From Phycisphaerales bacterium (GTDB taxonomy: Bacteria > Planctomycetota > Phycisphaerae > Phycisphaerales > UBA1924): a stretch of 41,934 nt of DNA. The stretch spans positions 1 to 41,934 of the forward strand of contig JALHNL010000020.1 of the NCBI GenBank assembly GCA_022843545.1, written 5' to 3'. This document shows positions 41,709 through 41,934 of this stretch, one piece after another (position 1 is the first letter of the stretch; the number at the start of each line of letters is the position of its first letter). The position numbers were made by a program, and so were the translations under genes. The notes under the pieces were generated by a model. The model searched no databases. It was not told the origin of the DNA and worked only from the letters and a program-made list of their open reading frames with translations.

Positions 41709-41934
41709 CTACCCGCGCGGCTGTTCCCGTAGGCCTTTCGAGACCGGTCCCCCCCCTACGGAGTACCTAAGCGGCCGTGGGGCGTCTACGCCTACAGAAT
41801 CCCCGCCCACGGCCCCATCGTCGCGGATTCTGTATGCGTAGACGCGTAGACGCCCACGTCGCGCCACGTTGGCCCGACGTGCCGCCGGTTGGCGCTGCTC
41901 AACGCCGGGGCCAGCGCCGGGCCGGGACGCCCAC
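41709..41934 (-). CDS. possible 3' end of a further leftward gene (partial)
   Basis: A frame open from the right edge to a TAG at 41,709-41,711. It contains VYAYRIRDDGAVGGDSVGVD, which lines up in the same frame with the end of the DUF3987 protein in this window (VYRNPAGGVAEGDSVCVD). It could therefore be the C-terminus of a second primase-like protein. Codon bias is weak and the match coincides with an inverted repeat, so the resemblance may be of DNA structure and not of protein. Confidence 0.3.
   Translation of the reverse strand, partial: WASRPGAGPGVEQRQPAARRANVARRGRLRVYAYRIRDDGAVGGDSVGVDAPRPLRYSVGGGPVSKGLREQPRG
41782..41853. repeat. 21-bp inverted repeat with GTCTAC/GTAGAC arms, copy 2
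   Basis: Left arm 41,782-41,802 and right arm 41,825-41,845 are complementary at 20 of 21 positions, with a 22-base spacer; a further GTAGACGC follows directly (41,846-41,853). Left arm begins GCGTCTACGC and ends AGAATCC. It is related to the repeat at 29,467-29,529. No T run follows on either side, so it does not look like a plain terminator. Confidence 0.85.

Overview
The window looks like a chromosomal segment of a high-GC planctomycete, most likely from the Phycisphaerae/Phycisphaerales. The signs are a very strong G/C bias at third codon positions, an LEPR-XLL sorting motif at the start of a secreted subtilase, a secreted protein ending in a duplicated dockerin-like calcium repeat, a GspL/PilM-PilN-like fusion, and a palindromic intergenic repeat whose translation reads GTGGTPVP. 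The taxonomic call is an inference; there is no rRNA gene in the window.

Positions 1-25,540 are backbone. First comes an inner-membrane assembly cluster of type II secretion / type IV pilus type: a GspC/PilP-like partial gene, a PilM+PilN (GspL-like) fusion and a PilO/GspM-like gene. A TPR lipoprotein, a secreted dockerin-like protein and a 1,619-residue AsmA-like envelope protein with a collagen-like tail follow. Next are a HAL2/CysQ-type phosphatase, a PAP2 phosphatase, an ArnT-like glycosyltransferase coupled to truB, cinA, and a secreted GH13 alpha-amylase. The backbone ends with a rhodanese-DUF2892 gene plus AhpD-like pair, and a reverse-strand pair made of a large LEPR-XLL subtilase translationally coupled to a lipoprotein that joins a CX5R phosphatase domain to a C-terminal haem-c site. 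A DUF2256 gene, perhaps with a decayed DUF3253 tail, closes this part.

At 26,116-26,187 lies tRNA-Gly(CCC). Everything to its right is transcribed leftwards and looks like an integrative element: a tyrosine integrase, three small unknown genes, a Toprim-DUF3987 primase/helicase-like gene and an AlpA-like regulator, mostly joined by 1-4 bp start/stop overlaps. The right end (second tRNA duplication) is not in the window, so the element is longer than about 15.7 kb.

The cargo (32.6-40.0 kb) is a complete type I restriction-modification operon in the order HTH regulator, hsdR, hsdS, ATPase, hsdM. The ATPase between hsdS and hsdM is 411 residues long and shows an R-x3-E ... H arrangement after its ABC-ATPase core, as in the anticodon nucleases PrrC and RloC. 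I read the locus as a restriction system with a built-in tRNA-cleaving back-up. Further right are four small genes, one with a HARE-HTH domain. Two related inverted repeats with GTCTAC/GTAGAC arms lie at the end of the primase gene and near the right edge; they are the least explained structure in the window.
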